Positions 48,950 to 57,410 of a stretch of DNA of 59,924 bases are shown in pieces; the stretch's first letter is position 1, and every line of letters begins with the position of its first letter. Below the pieces are notes generated by a model. The model was not told the DNA's origin. It did no database searches and was given only the letters and a program-made list of their open reading frames with translations. Made by a program: the position numbers and the translations under genes. Source of the stretch: an uncultured Lachnospiraceae bacterium (GTDB lineage: Bacteria > Bacillota > Clostridia > Lachnospirales > Lachnospiraceae); the NCBI GenBank assembly GCA_947564645.1, contig CANOCU010000017.1, positions 1 to 59,924 on the forward strand, written 5' to 3'.

Positions 48950-49769
48950 ATAGATAGGTAAAAGGTTCCTTCGCGTCGATAAAGGAGATCGGGAAGTCCG
49001 TAAATCTTTCCCGCAGCCACTTTTCCATATATTTCATGCCAAATTCTTCGCTCCTCTCGTGCCCAAGCGTAAGCATCCCTTTATTGAATCCCATCTGATA
49101 AGCGTCGTTTAAGTAAGCGCAGATGGTCCATTCCGTGATATCGCCTACTACCATCAGATCCAGCCTGTCGCGTTCCATTACCTGCATCGGCATTACTTCC
49201 ACACCGAGGCCCAGGCTTCCGCCGCCTACCAGAATGCCGACCCTGTGTACCTTCATATCCGGGGAACCGATGATCTGAATCGTATCCATTTGGAAGATCT
49301 CTTTAAACGTTTCGGCCAGCTTGCGCAGTGTCGTTTCGGGAATTTCATAGATCCATGGCTGCGGCTCATCCTTCTGCAAATATTCGCGCCAACCCAGTTC
49401 TTCGATCAGCCCTTCGTAGATGTAATCGGTCTTAGACCCCATATGCATGTGATCGTGGAGACGCCAGATCGTGACGTCATGTTCTTCCAGATATTTTTTC
49501 TTCGCCAGATAGATACTGTCGTTCTCACACCAGTCGGTCTTATCCAGTCCGTTAAACCAGGTGGGTTCATGGGTGATAATGAAATTTCTGCCCTGCGCTA
49601 CCGCTTCACGGATCACGTCAAAAGTCGCCATAAAGGTGGTTGCCACTCCGGTGACTTCCCTGTCAGGATTACCAATGGAAATGATGTCACAGGTTGGCTC
49701 GATCTTCGCCCCACCGCACATGTCCATAAGGATTTTGTCAATTACCTGCTGTACTGTCCATTTCTTCAT
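48948..49769 (-). CDS. Nif3-like dinuclear metal-centre protein
   Basis: A 273-aa protein of the NIF3/YbgI superfamily, a widespread fold with a two-metal site whose activity is still unclear. The N-terminal half has FIITHEPTWFNGLD and RLHDHMHMG, and the C-terminal half has MLTLGHERSEEFG; these His and Glu residues fit the metal-binding pattern. ATG 49769 follows AAAGGAG at a spacing of 11. The gene stands alone on the minus strand. Its promoter contains a perfect 16-bp palindrome between -35 and -10, so it is tightly regulated, unlike most housekeeping nif3 genes. It may be a specialised, sugar- or stress-controlled family member. Confidence 0.82.
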   Translation of the reverse strand: MKKWTVQQVIDKILMDMCGGAKIEPTCDIISIGNPDREVTGVATTFMATFDVIREAVAQGRNFIITHEPTWFNGLDKTDWCENDSIYLAKKKYLEEHDVTIWRLHDHMHMGSKTDYIYEGLIEELGWREYLQKDEPQPWIYEIPETTLRKLAETFKEIFQMDTIQIIGSPDMKVHRVGILVGGGSLGLGVEVMPMQVMERDRLDLMVVGDITEWTICAYLNDAYQMGFNKGMLTLGHERSEEFGMKYMEKWLRERFTDFPISFIDAKEPFTYL

Positions 49770-49799
49770 AAGTCGATACGCTCCTTTGTACAATTGTTA

Positions 49800-49828
49800 T
49801 CATTATGATCTTAAGATCATTTTAGCAA
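49800..49828 (-). promoter_or_regulatory. Promoter with palindromic operator before the Nif3-like gene
   Basis: On the minus strand TTGCTA (49828-49823) and TAATGA (49805-49800) are 17 bases apart. The spacer is almost filled by the perfect palindrome ATGATCTTAAGATCAT (49805-49820), the classic position for a repressor. Confidence 0.7.
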
Positions 49829-49980
49829 AAAAATTCCTGGACGGCTCTCTTTTACGGCCTTCTTTTTCTATTCTGTATCCCTTTTGGGAAGATTGTCTCG
49901 TGTGTGGACAAAGGATTTTGAAACAAAACGTGATTTCTGCAGGGATAAATCGTGATAATGCGGATCTGACACTTTGCTCG

Positions 49981-50018
49981 TTGACGCATAGGAGTTTCTG
50001 CCTATATAATTTATATAG
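49981..50018 (+). promoter_or_regulatory. Promoter and inverted repeat before the AraC-GH39 gene
   Basis: TTGACG (49981-49986) and a perfect TATAAT (50005-50010) are 18 bases apart. CTATATAA-T-TTATATAG, a perfect 17-base inverted repeat at 50002-50018, covers the -10. The start codon is 45 bases further on. Confidence 0.7.
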
Positions 50019-50054
50019 TCCCGGAAACCAGACCTTGAGTTAAGGAGAAACGCT

Positions 50055-52562
50055 ATGGAAGAGATACGTTTTGAAACTGACTGCAATACGGCCATTCCTC
50101 ACTTCCACAGTGAGATGGAGATCTTATATGTTCTGTCCGGCCGGATCGCCATTATCGGTTCCGGTTATAATTATGTGCTTGAGCCGGAAGATTTTATTGT
50201 CCTGAATCCTTATGAGCATCATGAATTGTATGCGGAAGCGGGATGCCACACCGTTTCCGGCTATATTTCTCCGGATTTGTTTCAGCAGTCGCTGCTTCAG
50301 CGCGTTGCCTGTTGCAGCAAGGATATTTCCTGCCAGGCGGATTATGCGGCGCTGATTCGTGTCAGACTGGCCATGCTGTTTAAGTATCATCTCGGACAGC
50401 CTGCTCCCGCCCGAAAGCTTTATGTCTTAAGCCAGCTTTTTGGGCTGTTGGCTATCCTGAAAGCACAGTTTGAGGTGCCTGGCGGTCAGTTTCATTCATT
50501 CGGTAAAGATGCGGACCGGATGCAGGAAGTACTGACGTATCTGAGTATGCATTTTCACGAAGCTGTCACCATGCAGGAGGTGGCAGACCGGGTTTACCTT
50601 TCAAAAAGCCATCTTTCCCGGGAATTTCAGAAGTATATGGGGATCTCTTTTTCCGATTATCTGCGCAAACTCCGCTTAAACCGCGTCGCCTATCTTCTGT
50701 CTCACAGTGCAAAGACGATCACTGAGATTGCACTGGACAGCGGATTTTCCAATATTAATACGATGATCATTAACTTTCATGAGGAATATGGGGAAACACC
50801 GGGTGTCTATCGCAGAAAACATTATCGACAGGACAGCGGCGCGCCCGAAGCGTCCTTACCCTGTCTGCAGCGGGAAGCAGACTCCGCAGATATTATCTCT
50901 TATATGAATCTGCTGAAACATGCAGCAATGGAGGAAGCGCTGCGCCCTCTGGACAAGAAGCAGCAGGAAACCGTCTGTGTGCAGACAAGTCTGCTCGAGG
51001 ACGCCGGGCCGCTTGTACTGTGCCATAATGATACCATAAGCGTTGGTTGGGCTAGCTCCCTGATGAGCAAGTCCCTTCATACTGTGCTGAAACGCGCTGT
51101 AAGGGAGATCGGGTTTCGCTATATCCGCTTTCATGGCATTCTGGACGATGCCATGGATCTGTATCATGAACACGACGACGGCACACCCTGGCTGAGTTTT
51201 ACTTATATGGATATTGTTTTGGACGAGATCCTGGATCTGGGGCTGAAACCGTTTTTGGAATTCAGCTATATGCCCCGCAGGCTGGCGGATCGCACGGACA
51301 ATATTTTCGGGGTCTCCTGTATAGCGTTGCCCGGAACACCGGAGAAGCTGGCAAAGTGGGAATTTCTGGCAGAGACGGTGATGAGGCATCTTCTGGAGCG
51401 GTATGGACACGAGGAAGTACGGCAGTGGCGGTTTGCTCCCATTAATGCATTGTATCTGTCTTATGGTGTATTTACGGTGGACCAGTACCTTGCTTATTAC
51501 GAAAAGACCTTCCATGCTGTCCGCCGCTGTCTGCCGGAGGCGTCCGTATATGGCTTTGGACTGGATACCGGTTTTCTTACATTGGACGGACCGTCGCTTC
51601 TGGAAGAGCTGCTTATGTATTGCCAGGCGCATGACTGCCTGCCGGATACGTTTACGTTCCAGTGTTTTGGATGTGACTATTCCAGGATTCCCCGCAGTAA
51701 AACGGAAGACAATATTTCCTCCGAGTCCGACCAGATGACAGGAGAACCGGCTGCCGTCAGCATGGATCCGGATATCTTAAGACATGAGATCGTACGCTGC
51801 AGGGAAGTTCTGCAAAAGCATGGGCTGGGAAACCGTGCTGTCCATATATGCGATTGGAATTCTACCATTTGGCAGAATGACCTGGGAAATGATACCTGCT
51901 TCAAGGCGGCTTACATTATGAAAAGTATTTTGGAAAACTGTGAGGGTGTGACGGGAATTTCCTATACTCATCTGACGGATCTGTCTGACCGTCGGGTCAT
52001 TAGGTCCAGCCTTTATCACGGCGGCTACGGCCTGCTCACTTATAACGGCATTCCCAAGGCCGGGTATTTCGCCTATCAGCTGCTGACCATGCTGCAGCAG
52101 GAGAAGGGGATCGTGGCGGCCAGAGGAGAAGGGTATCTTGTTTCCCGTTCTGAGGACTACAAGAGGATTCAGATTGTCCTGTATCATTATTGTCATTATG
52201 ACATGGCAAATCACATAGACCGGATGCTTTCCGTGGAAGAGCAGCGTTCGGTGGACCGCTATTATGGATTTGAACAAAAGGGGGCAAAAAGCTTCCGGAT
52301 CACTCTGAAAGATATTCCGGGGGGGGGTATTTATCTGAAACGGGTATTTACTATTAACCGTGAACATGGAAGCAGTTATGATACCTGGATGCAGTTGGGA
52401 GCGCCGGAGATCAGAGGAGAACAGCAGGTCGGGTACTTAAACAATACAAGCAGCTTTCAGATTCACTATGAGCCTCTTCACATTACCGATTCCGGAGAAT
52501 GGACATTTTCCGCTGTGTTGGACGAGCATGAAGTGCGGCTGATCCTGATCGATAGAAAATAG
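50055..52562 (+). CDS. AraC-type regulator fused to a GH39-like domain lacking catalytic glutamates
   Basis: An 835-aa fusion. Residues 1-110 are a cupin ligand domain (IPHFHSEMEILYVLSGR, LEPEDFIVLNPYEHHEL). Residues 160-260 are the AraC DNA-binding domain with two helix-turn-helices (MQEVADRVYLSKSHLSREFQ, ITEIALDSGFSNINTMIINF). Residues about 330-835 match GH39 beta-xylosidases: GFRYIRFHGILDDAMDLYHE, FSYMPRRLAD and NDTCFKAAYIMKSI. In enzymes the acid/base lies in WNEP; here the segment is WRFAPINALYL, with Ala465 where Glu is expected. The nucleophile block usually TEWN is CDWN, with Asp600. So the domain probably binds but does not cleave a xyloside. ATG 50055 follows AAGGAG. It likely controls the esterase and symporter genes downstream and itself. 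Confidence 0.9.
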   Translation: MEEIRFETDCNTAIPHFHSEMEILYVLSGRIAIIGSGYNYVLEPEDFIVLNPYEHHELYAEAGCHTVSGYISPDLFQQSLLQRVACCSKDISCQADYAALIRVRLAMLFKYHLGQPAPARKLYVLSQLFGLLAILKAQFEVPGGQFHSFGKDADRMQEVLTYLSMHFHEAVTMQEVADRVYLSKSHLSREFQKYMGISFSDYLRKLRLNRVAYLLSHSAKTITEIALDSGFSNINTMIINFHEEYGETPGVYRRKHYRQDSGAPEASLPCLQREADSADIISYMNLLKHAAMEEALRPLDKKQQETVCVQTSLLEDAGPLVLCHNDTISVGWASSLMSKSLHTVLKRAVREIGFRYIRFHGILDDAMDLYHEHDDGTPWLSFTYMDIVLDEILDLGLKPFLEFSYMPRRLADRTDNIFGVSCIALPGTPEKLAKWEFLAETVMRHLLERYGHEEVRQWRFAPINALYLSYGVFTVDQYLAYYEKTFHAVRRCLPEASVYGFGLDTGFLTLDGPSLLEELLMYCQAHDCLPDTFTFQCFGCDYSRIPRSKTEDNISSESDQMTGEPAAVSMDPDILRHEIVRCREVLQKHGLGNRAVHICDWNSTIWQNDLGNDTCFKAAYIMKSILENCEGVTGISYTHLTDLSDRRVIRSSLYHGGYGLLTYNGIPKAGYFAYQLLTMLQQEKGIVAARGEGYLVSRSEDYKRIQIVLYHYCHYDMANHIDRMLSVEEQRSVDRYYGFEQKGAKSFRITLKDIPGGGIYLKRVFTINREHGSSYDTWMQLGAPEIRGEQQVGYLNNTSSFQIHYEPLHITDSGEWTFSAVLDEHEVRLILIDRK
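52319..52327 (+). repeat. G9 homopolymer inside the AraC-GH39 reading frame
   Basis: Nine G in a row encode part of Pro-Gly-Gly-Gly at residues 755-758. A change of one base would truncate the last 80 residues. It equals in length the G9 tract at 47930. Confidence 0.85.
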
Positions 52563-52581
52563 CCATCACGATTTTTATCCT

Positions 52582-52632
52582 AAAAAATCACGATTTGTTT
52601 CGCGTCACAGCAATACAGGTCGTGATTTTTTT
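52582..52632 (+). terminator. Probable terminator after the AraC-GH39 gene
   Basis: AAAAAATCACGA pairs with TCGTGATTTTTT over a 26-base loop and ends in seven T. Another copy of ATCACGATTTTT lies at 52565-52576, which could form an alternative structure with the same 3' arm. Confidence 0.6.
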
Positions 52633-52697
52633 AACATTGGCAATCATCCGGTATGGACTGACTGCCTGGGCGGATAGGCACGGCAGGGCGGCCTTTG

Positions 52698-52741
52698 TAT
52701 AATAATTACTAAATTGTTTGTATAAAGATTGTATCAAACAA
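52698..52741 (+). promoter_or_regulatory. Promoter and operator before the esterase gene
   Basis: A perfect TATAAT is at 52698-52703, with no clear -35. Just downstream the inverted repeat TTGTTTG (52714-52720) / CAAACAA (52735-52741) spans the expected transcription start and ends at the ribosome binding site AAAGGAG. An activator-dependent or repressed promoter is likely. Confidence 0.5.
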
Positions 52742-52757
52742 AGAAAGGAGATTTCAC

Positions 52758-53663
52758 ATGGAAGTAAAGGAATGGACTTATGAGGAAATTCCGGAGTTTA
52801 CGGAGGAGGTGGAGGGGGCGCACGTTATTTCTACCACGGGTGATGAAATGGGCGTCACGTATATTCCTAATGTAGTGTATGCCGAGCCAGACGGCGTCAG
52901 GCTTCACATGCAGATCTTACAGCCGTTTACCCGTAATCAGCCGGAGATGGTCTGCCCCTGCATAGTCTTTGTTCAGGGATCCGCATGGATGCCACAGGAT
53001 GTCTACGCGCAGCTTCCCAGAGTGTCCAAACTGGCGGAACGGGGTTATGTGACGGCGATCGTGGAGTATCGTCATTCCGGCATTGCTCCTTTTCCGGCCC
53101 AGATCATGGATGCCAGGAACGCAGTACGATTTTTGCGTGCCAATGCCGCGCAGTATCACATTAACCCGGATCAGATCATTATGTCAGGCGATTCGTCGGG
53201 CGGCCACACGGCGATGTTTGCGGGCATGATTCACGATGAGACGGAGAGTAACCTCTATCCGGGCGTGTCTGCGGATGTGAAGGGGATCGTCAACTTTTAC
53301 GGCAGTACCAGCGTGATGGCGGAGGACTCCAATCCCGTTCAGATCCTGCATTGTCAGCCGGACAGTCCGGAGGGCATGGTGATGGGGCACGTAGACCTGC
53401 GCAATGATCCGGAGCTGAAACGGAAGCTTTCCGTGGAATGCAACGTTACGGAAGATACTGTGATTCCGCCAACTCTTATTCTGCACGGAACCAAAGACCG
53501 TCTGGTCAACTGTGAAGGCAGTGTGATCCTGTACCGCCAGTTAAAGAAGTGCGGTAAGGATGTTGAACTGTATCTGATCAAGGGAGCCGATCACGGAGGC
53601 GCGGAGTTCTGGACGCCGGAGGCGCTTGCCATTATCGACGGATTTATCCGGAGGTGTATGTAA
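52758..53663 (+). CDS. Alpha/beta hydrolase, probable carbohydrate esterase
   Basis: A 301-aa serine esterase without signal peptide. The nucleophile is Ser146 in MSGDSSGGH, the acid is probably Asp in LHGTKDRLV and the base His in IKGADHGG. PCIVFVQGSAWMPQDVY replaces the HGGGW-type oxyanion block, with Gly-Ser. The protein resembles BD-FAE-like and acetyl-xylan esterase families, which remove acetyl or feruloyl groups from imported xylo-oligosaccharides. ATG 52758 follows GAAAGGAG. It lies between the AraC-GH39 regulator and a GPH symporter, supporting a role in xyloside use. True substrate is not shown. Confidence 0.85.
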   Translation: MEVKEWTYEEIPEFTEEVEGAHVISTTGDEMGVTYIPNVVYAEPDGVRLHMQILQPFTRNQPEMVCPCIVFVQGSAWMPQDVYAQLPRVSKLAERGYVTAIVEYRHSGIAPFPAQIMDARNAVRFLRANAAQYHINPDQIIMSGDSSGGHTAMFAGMIHDETESNLYPGVSADVKGIVNFYGSTSVMAEDSNPVQILHCQPDSPEGMVMGHVDLRNDPELKRKLSVECNVTEDTVIPPTLILHGTKDRLVNCEGSVILYRQLKKCGKDVELYLIKGADHGGAEFWTPEALAIIDGFIRRCM

Positions 53664-53720
53664 ACAGATGCCGCTTACTGTGAAAGGCATGGAGTCACAG
53701 GGAATGTGCGCGGCCGTCCG

Positions 53721-53731
53721 GAAACCGTTTC
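53721..53731. promoter_or_regulatory. Candidate cre/LacI-type site before the symporter
   Basis: GAAACCGTTTC, a palindrome with an odd centre, resembles catabolite-response and LacI-family sites (reverse strand TGAAACGGTTTCC). It lies 30 bases before the symporter start, so it could act as a roadblock. Confidence 0.4.
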
Positions 53732-53760
53732 AAAAAACAAAATAGAGAGAGGGAAAGATT

Positions 53761-55116
53761 ATGCCAAAAGAATCAAACAAGATAAGTTTAGTTGAAAAAG
53801 TCCTGTATGGATCCGGTGACGTTGGTCTGAATGCAATGTATACGCTTTTCAGTTCTTACGTGCTCTTCTTTTATACAGATGTTATTTTTATGAATGCCGC
53901 CCTGATCGGCGCCGTGATCATGGTTTCCAAGATCTTTGATGGCTTCTCCGATCTGATTGCGGGGCAGCTCATCGATACCCATAAATCAAAAAGAGGACAT
54001 TGCATTCCTGTCCTTCTGAAATGGACGCTGCCGATGGTCGCATCCGTGGTGTTAGTATTCCTCGTGCCGGATTCTACGGTTGCTGTCCGCGTAGCCTATA
54101 TTTTTGTTACATATAATCTGTTCAATACGGTGCTTTATACTTACGTTGGCATGGCACATGGTTCTCTGGCGACCTATGTCACCAATAATTCCGAAGACCG
54201 TTCGCAGATGCTGATCTTCAAAATGCTTTTTGCGGCGTTGACACAGACAATTATGGCGAGTGTTATGATGCCGATGGTCAACTTCTTCGGCGGCCAGCAG
54301 GTGCAGAGTGCCTGGATCAAATCCATTCTGGTATTCGGTATAGCAGGGATCATTCCACTGGCGCTGAATATCCTGTTTGTCAAAGAGCGGATCGACAATG
54401 ATGCGCCGCCGGAAAATATCGTACAGGGTGTGAAGTGTGCCTTTGTCAATAAATACTGGTGGATGGCATTCGTGATCAATCTCTGTGCAAACTTTATTCT
54501 GACCTTTAACCTGTCCGTTTCCGTATACTATCTGAACACGGTCATGGGTAATATGGGGCTGATGGGCACTTTCGTTGCGTGCTCCAATATGCCGGGCGTT
54601 GTTCTTTGCGTTGTCTGTCCGTTCCTGCTGAAGAAATTTACCAAACGCCAGATGGTGCTGTTTGGCGCAGCCTGCATGATTGTTGCGCAGGTGGTCTTTA
54701 TTGTGGCGCCTGCGACGGTTCCGGTCCTGTTCGCCACGGCGCTTCTTCGCGGAATCGGTATGGGCTTTGCCATGGGTATGGCGGGCGCTCTGATCGGAGA
54801 CACAATCGATTACGGTGAGTGGAAGACGGGTACCCGTGTGCAGTCCGTCCTCTTCTCGGCAAGCTCCGTAGGCGCTAAAGTAGGACAAGGCGCGATGACG
54901 GCGTTGTTCGGGTTCATCCTGACTGCCATCGGTTATGACGGCCAGGCGGCAGTGCAGACGGCACAGGCAGTTTCCGGTATCAACGGTTTCTTCAAATTCG
55001 GTCCGCTGGTGATCGCTGTGATCCTGCTGATCGATACCTGGTTTCTGGATGTGGAGACGAAGAACCCGCAGTATATTAAAGAACTTGAGGAGCGTAAGGC
55101 GAAGGCAGGGGTTTAA
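53761..55116 (+). CDS. GPH family glycoside/pentoside cation symporter
   Basis: A 451-aa transporter of the glycoside-pentoside-hexuronide:cation symporter family within the major facilitator superfamily. About 12 membrane segments are visible. The N-terminus ISLVEKVLYGSGDVGLNAMYTLFSSYVLFFYTDV and FDGFSDLIAGQLIDTHKSKRGH are family signatures, the latter the conserved loop between segments 2 and 3; GALIGDTIDYGEWKTGTRVQSVLFSA is the second. It imports a sugar with sodium or protons. ATG 53761 follows AGAGAGGGAAAG. Together with the esterase and the GH39-like sensor it probably imports xylosides or xylo-oligosaccharides. Its stop codon lies in the loop of the terminator. Confidence 0.93.
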   Translation: MPKESNKISLVEKVLYGSGDVGLNAMYTLFSSYVLFFYTDVIFMNAALIGAVIMVSKIFDGFSDLIAGQLIDTHKSKRGHCIPVLLKWTLPMVASVVLVFLVPDSTVAVRVAYIFVTYNLFNTVLYTYVGMAHGSLATYVTNNSEDRSQMLIFKMLFAALTQTIMASVMMPMVNFFGGQQVQSAWIKSILVFGIAGIIPLALNILFVKERIDNDAPPENIVQGVKCAFVNKYWWMAFVINLCANFILTFNLSVSVYYLNTVMGNMGLMGTFVACSNMPGVVLCVVCPFLLKKFTKRQMVLFGAACMIVAQVVFIVAPATVPVLFATALLRGIGMGFAMGMAGALIGDTIDYGEWKTGTRVQSVLFSASSVGAKVGQGAMTALFGFILTAIGYDGQAAVQTAQAVSGINGFFKFGPLVIAVILLIDTWFLDVETKNPQYIKELEERKAKAGV

Positions 55117-55129
55117 CCCCTGTCTTTTT
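55104..55129 (+). terminator. Rho-independent terminator overlapping the symporter stop codon
   Basis: GGCAGGGG pairs with CCCCTGTC (one G-U) and is followed by TTTTTG; the loop TTTAA includes the TAA stop, so the last codons form the 5' stem. Confidence 0.85.
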
Positions 55130-55323
55130 GCAGATAGGAAATTCTTTCGCTTATCTGTTTTCGTAAAGCAAATCCTGCAAACGATCTTTGCTTATTACTG
55201 AAAGCTTATTTCTGAAAGAAAACAGTAGGAAAAAAATGCCATTTGTGATATGATTACATTTGCCTGATTGTCAAAGGGGAATTTGTATTCGGCATATAAT
55301 TAGGAAGAATGGAGGATACTGGT

Positions 55324-56397
55324 ATGAAGTTTGCATATGGCAGCAGTAAGAAAGGCGATGTATCAGAAGCCTTACGAACCATTACAGAGCCGGCGGCCCT
55401 GTTTTTTTCTGTTGCGAAGGAGGATATGCTTGAGCGCGCGGCCGCTGAGATCGAGAAGGCTTTTCCGGGGGTGGCGTCGATAGGAGGCGTCGGGCAGGCG
55501 TATATTGGCAGAGAGTTTTTTGACGCGGGTATTACGGTCATCGCGATGAAGGAAAATATTAAGGTGGCGGCGGACGTCCTGGAGCAGGCTTCCGTCATGC
55601 CGATCAAATATATCAGGCGCCTGGAGAATGCGGTAAGGGCAGTGGGCGGCGAGAAAGGGAGAACGGCATGTTTTGATATCTGCTCTGCGGGAGCGGATGT
55701 CCGCGCTGTTACCACACTGTCCGATTATCTGTGCCGTCTGGGGTACGACCTTGCAGGGGGTACGAGCAATTCCGCGTCGGTAGCCTGCAATGGCAAGGTT
55801 TATCAGGATGCCTGCGCTTTCTTTCTCTTTAAGAATCTGAATGGAAAGATAAAGTCCTACAAGGAGAATATCTACATACATCCGCAGGGCAATGAGAAGC
55901 AGTTCATGGTGACGGAGGCAGAACCAAAGAAGTATAAGATTCGTACATTGGAGAATAAGTCTGCCGAGAAAGTGTACACTTCCGAGCTGGGCATCAGCAG
56001 AGATAAGATCACGACGCAGACTTTCAAGAATCCGTTTGGCCATGTCTGCGGTTCCGATACTTATATTGTCTCGATCAAAGGTGTGGAATCGGATGGCAGC
56101 ATCACCACCTTTCGGCCGGCGAACAAGATGGACTTTCTGACGATCTTAAGTATGGGCGACTACAGAGAGGTGGTACAGGATACGATCTCCAGGATCAAGA
56201 GCGATCTTGGCCGTGTATCTGCAGTGCTTTCCGTCAACTGCCTGTTCCGTTACATCATGTTTAACGATGAACAATACTGGGACAGTTATCTTGCACAGAT
56301 GTGTCAGGGTTTTGGCCATGCGGGCATGGTCGGTGTCGGGGAACACTACAATACGCAGTTCGTCAATCAGACAATGTGCTGTCTGGCATTTGAGTAG
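55324..56397 (+). CDS. FIST domain sensory protein
   Basis: A 357-aa soluble protein with FIST N and FIST C domains, a fold thought to bind small ligands and feed signalling proteins. The N-terminal block is ERAAAEIEKAFPGVASIGGVGQAYIG; GYDLAGGTSNSASV lies in the middle, and the C-terminal block holds ALSVNCLFRYIMF-like VLSVNCLFRYIMFND, then GFGHAGMVGVGEHYNTQFVNQTMCCLAFE. ATG 55324 follows GGAGG; an in-frame upstream ATG at 55309 overlaps that site. A weak TATAAT is at 55295. It is 12 bases before a soluble chemotaxis receptor that has no sensor domain, so FIST probably provides the sensory input in trans. Confidence 0.88.
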   Translation: MKFAYGSSKKGDVSEALRTITEPAALFFSVAKEDMLERAAAEIEKAFPGVASIGGVGQAYIGREFFDAGITVIAMKENIKVAADVLEQASVMPIKYIRRLENAVRAVGGEKGRTACFDICSAGADVRAVTTLSDYLCRLGYDLAGGTSNSASVACNGKVYQDACAFFLFKNLNGKIKSYKENIYIHPQGNEKQFMVTEAEPKKYKIRTLENKSAEKVYTSELGISRDKITTQTFKNPFGHVCGSDTYIVSIKGVESDGSITTFRPANKMDFLTILSMGDYREVVQDTISRIKSDLGRVSAVLSVNCLFRYIMFNDEQYWDSYLAQMCQGFGHAGMVGVGEHYNTQFVNQTMCCLAFE

Positions 56398-56409
56398 GAG
56401 GTGATAGAC

Positions 56410-57369
56410 GTGTTCAAATTGTTCGGAAACGCTGGAAAGAATGATAAAGAAAAGGATTCCGCATCCCTTACGGCGCTACAGAAGCAGGCAGAATTTGATA
56501 AGCATCCACTGGATTATGCGCTGTCAAGTGTATACAGGGTGGTGAACGAGCTGGCAGACGACGTTTTTCTGACTACACAGAAGATGCGGTATGCAACGGA
56601 ACGTCTCTCAGGCCTGAAGGAAGATATGGTCGGTCCGCAGGGTGAGGTGAGTGCGCTGGAGGACGGATTTCGGGATATCACGGCGGCAGCGGACCATTTC
56701 AGCGATGTAGAGACGGAGATTGATGCGTCTGTCTCGGAGGCACAGAGGCAGATGGAGCAGTTGAAGGAGGATTCCAATTCTCTGCAGGAGAATTTCAGGA
56801 ATATGTCCAAGACATTTGAGCTGCTGCAGGATGCACTGGATAAGATCAGAAACAGTCTTACGGGGATCAAGTCGGTTGCCGATCAGACTAACCTGTTGGC
56901 GCTGAATGCAAGCATCGAGGCGGCCAGGGCCGGCGAACAGGGAAGGGGCTTCGCGGTCGTCGCGGAGGAGGTAGGTAATCTTGCGAAGACGAGCAGAGAT
57001 ATGGTCGAGGGCATTCACGCGAGCATTGTGGAGGTAGAGCGGCAGAGCAATGAACTGAACAAGTTCATCCAGGCTTCCGATGAAGTGATGCTCTGCAACA
57101 TCGAGAGCATCGAACAGACGGGAAAATACTTCGATGACGTGAAGAGAAGCGCGGCCGGCACGGCCCAGGTACGGGAAGCGATCGAAAGCGCAGTGGAGAG
57201 AAACCGCACTTATGTGCAGACGGTTCAGGACTCTCTTGTCGGGACGGCCGGTGTTTACAGCGACATCATCGATAAGATGGATATCGACGACAGTAAGAAA
57301 GGGGTACTGATCGAGACTTTCCAGAATATTATCGAGCAGGCGATCGCCGTGGTGGAGGAACTGCCGTAA
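56410..57369 (+). CDS. Soluble methyl-accepting chemotaxis protein
   Basis: A 319-aa cytoplasmic chemoreceptor with no membrane segment and no HAMP. The region 35-150 is helical coiled coil. The signalling hairpin tip is at about 160-200: [37 protein letters not shown], the motif that binds CheA and CheW. GTG 56410 follows GGAGGTGATAGAC and is preferred to GTG 56401. Short N-terminal residues show no ligand domain. The gene follows the FIST gene directly, so the two make a split receptor. With the sigma-D-type promoter at 7.4 kb, this suggests a motile organism. Confidence 0.92.
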   Translation: MFKLFGNAGKNDKEKDSASLTALQKQAEFDKHPLDYALSSVYRVVNELADDVFLTTQKMRYATERLSGLKEDMVGPQGEVSALEDGFRDITAAADHFSDVETEIDASVSEAQRQMEQLKEDSNSLQENFRNMSKTFELLQDALDKIRNSLTGIKSVADQTNLLALNASIEAARAGEQGRGFAVVAEEVGNLAKTSRDMVEGIHASIVEVERQSNELNKFIQASDEVMLCNIESIEQTGKYFDDVKRSAAGTAQVREAIESAVERNRTYVQTVQDSLVGTAGVYSDIIDKMDIDDSKKGVLIETFQNIIEQAIAVVEELP

Positions 57370-57376
57370 ATGCGAA

Positions 57377-57410
57377 AGCAGCCCTGTACTCAGGTGCAGG
57401 GCTGCTCTTG
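57377..57410 (+). terminator. Hairpin terminator after the chemoreceptor gene
   Basis: AGCAGCCCTG pairs perfectly with CAGGGCTGCT around ten bases. The following CTTG is a weak U tract. The hairpin overlaps the end of the convergent flavodoxin gene and may serve both. Confidence 0.6.
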
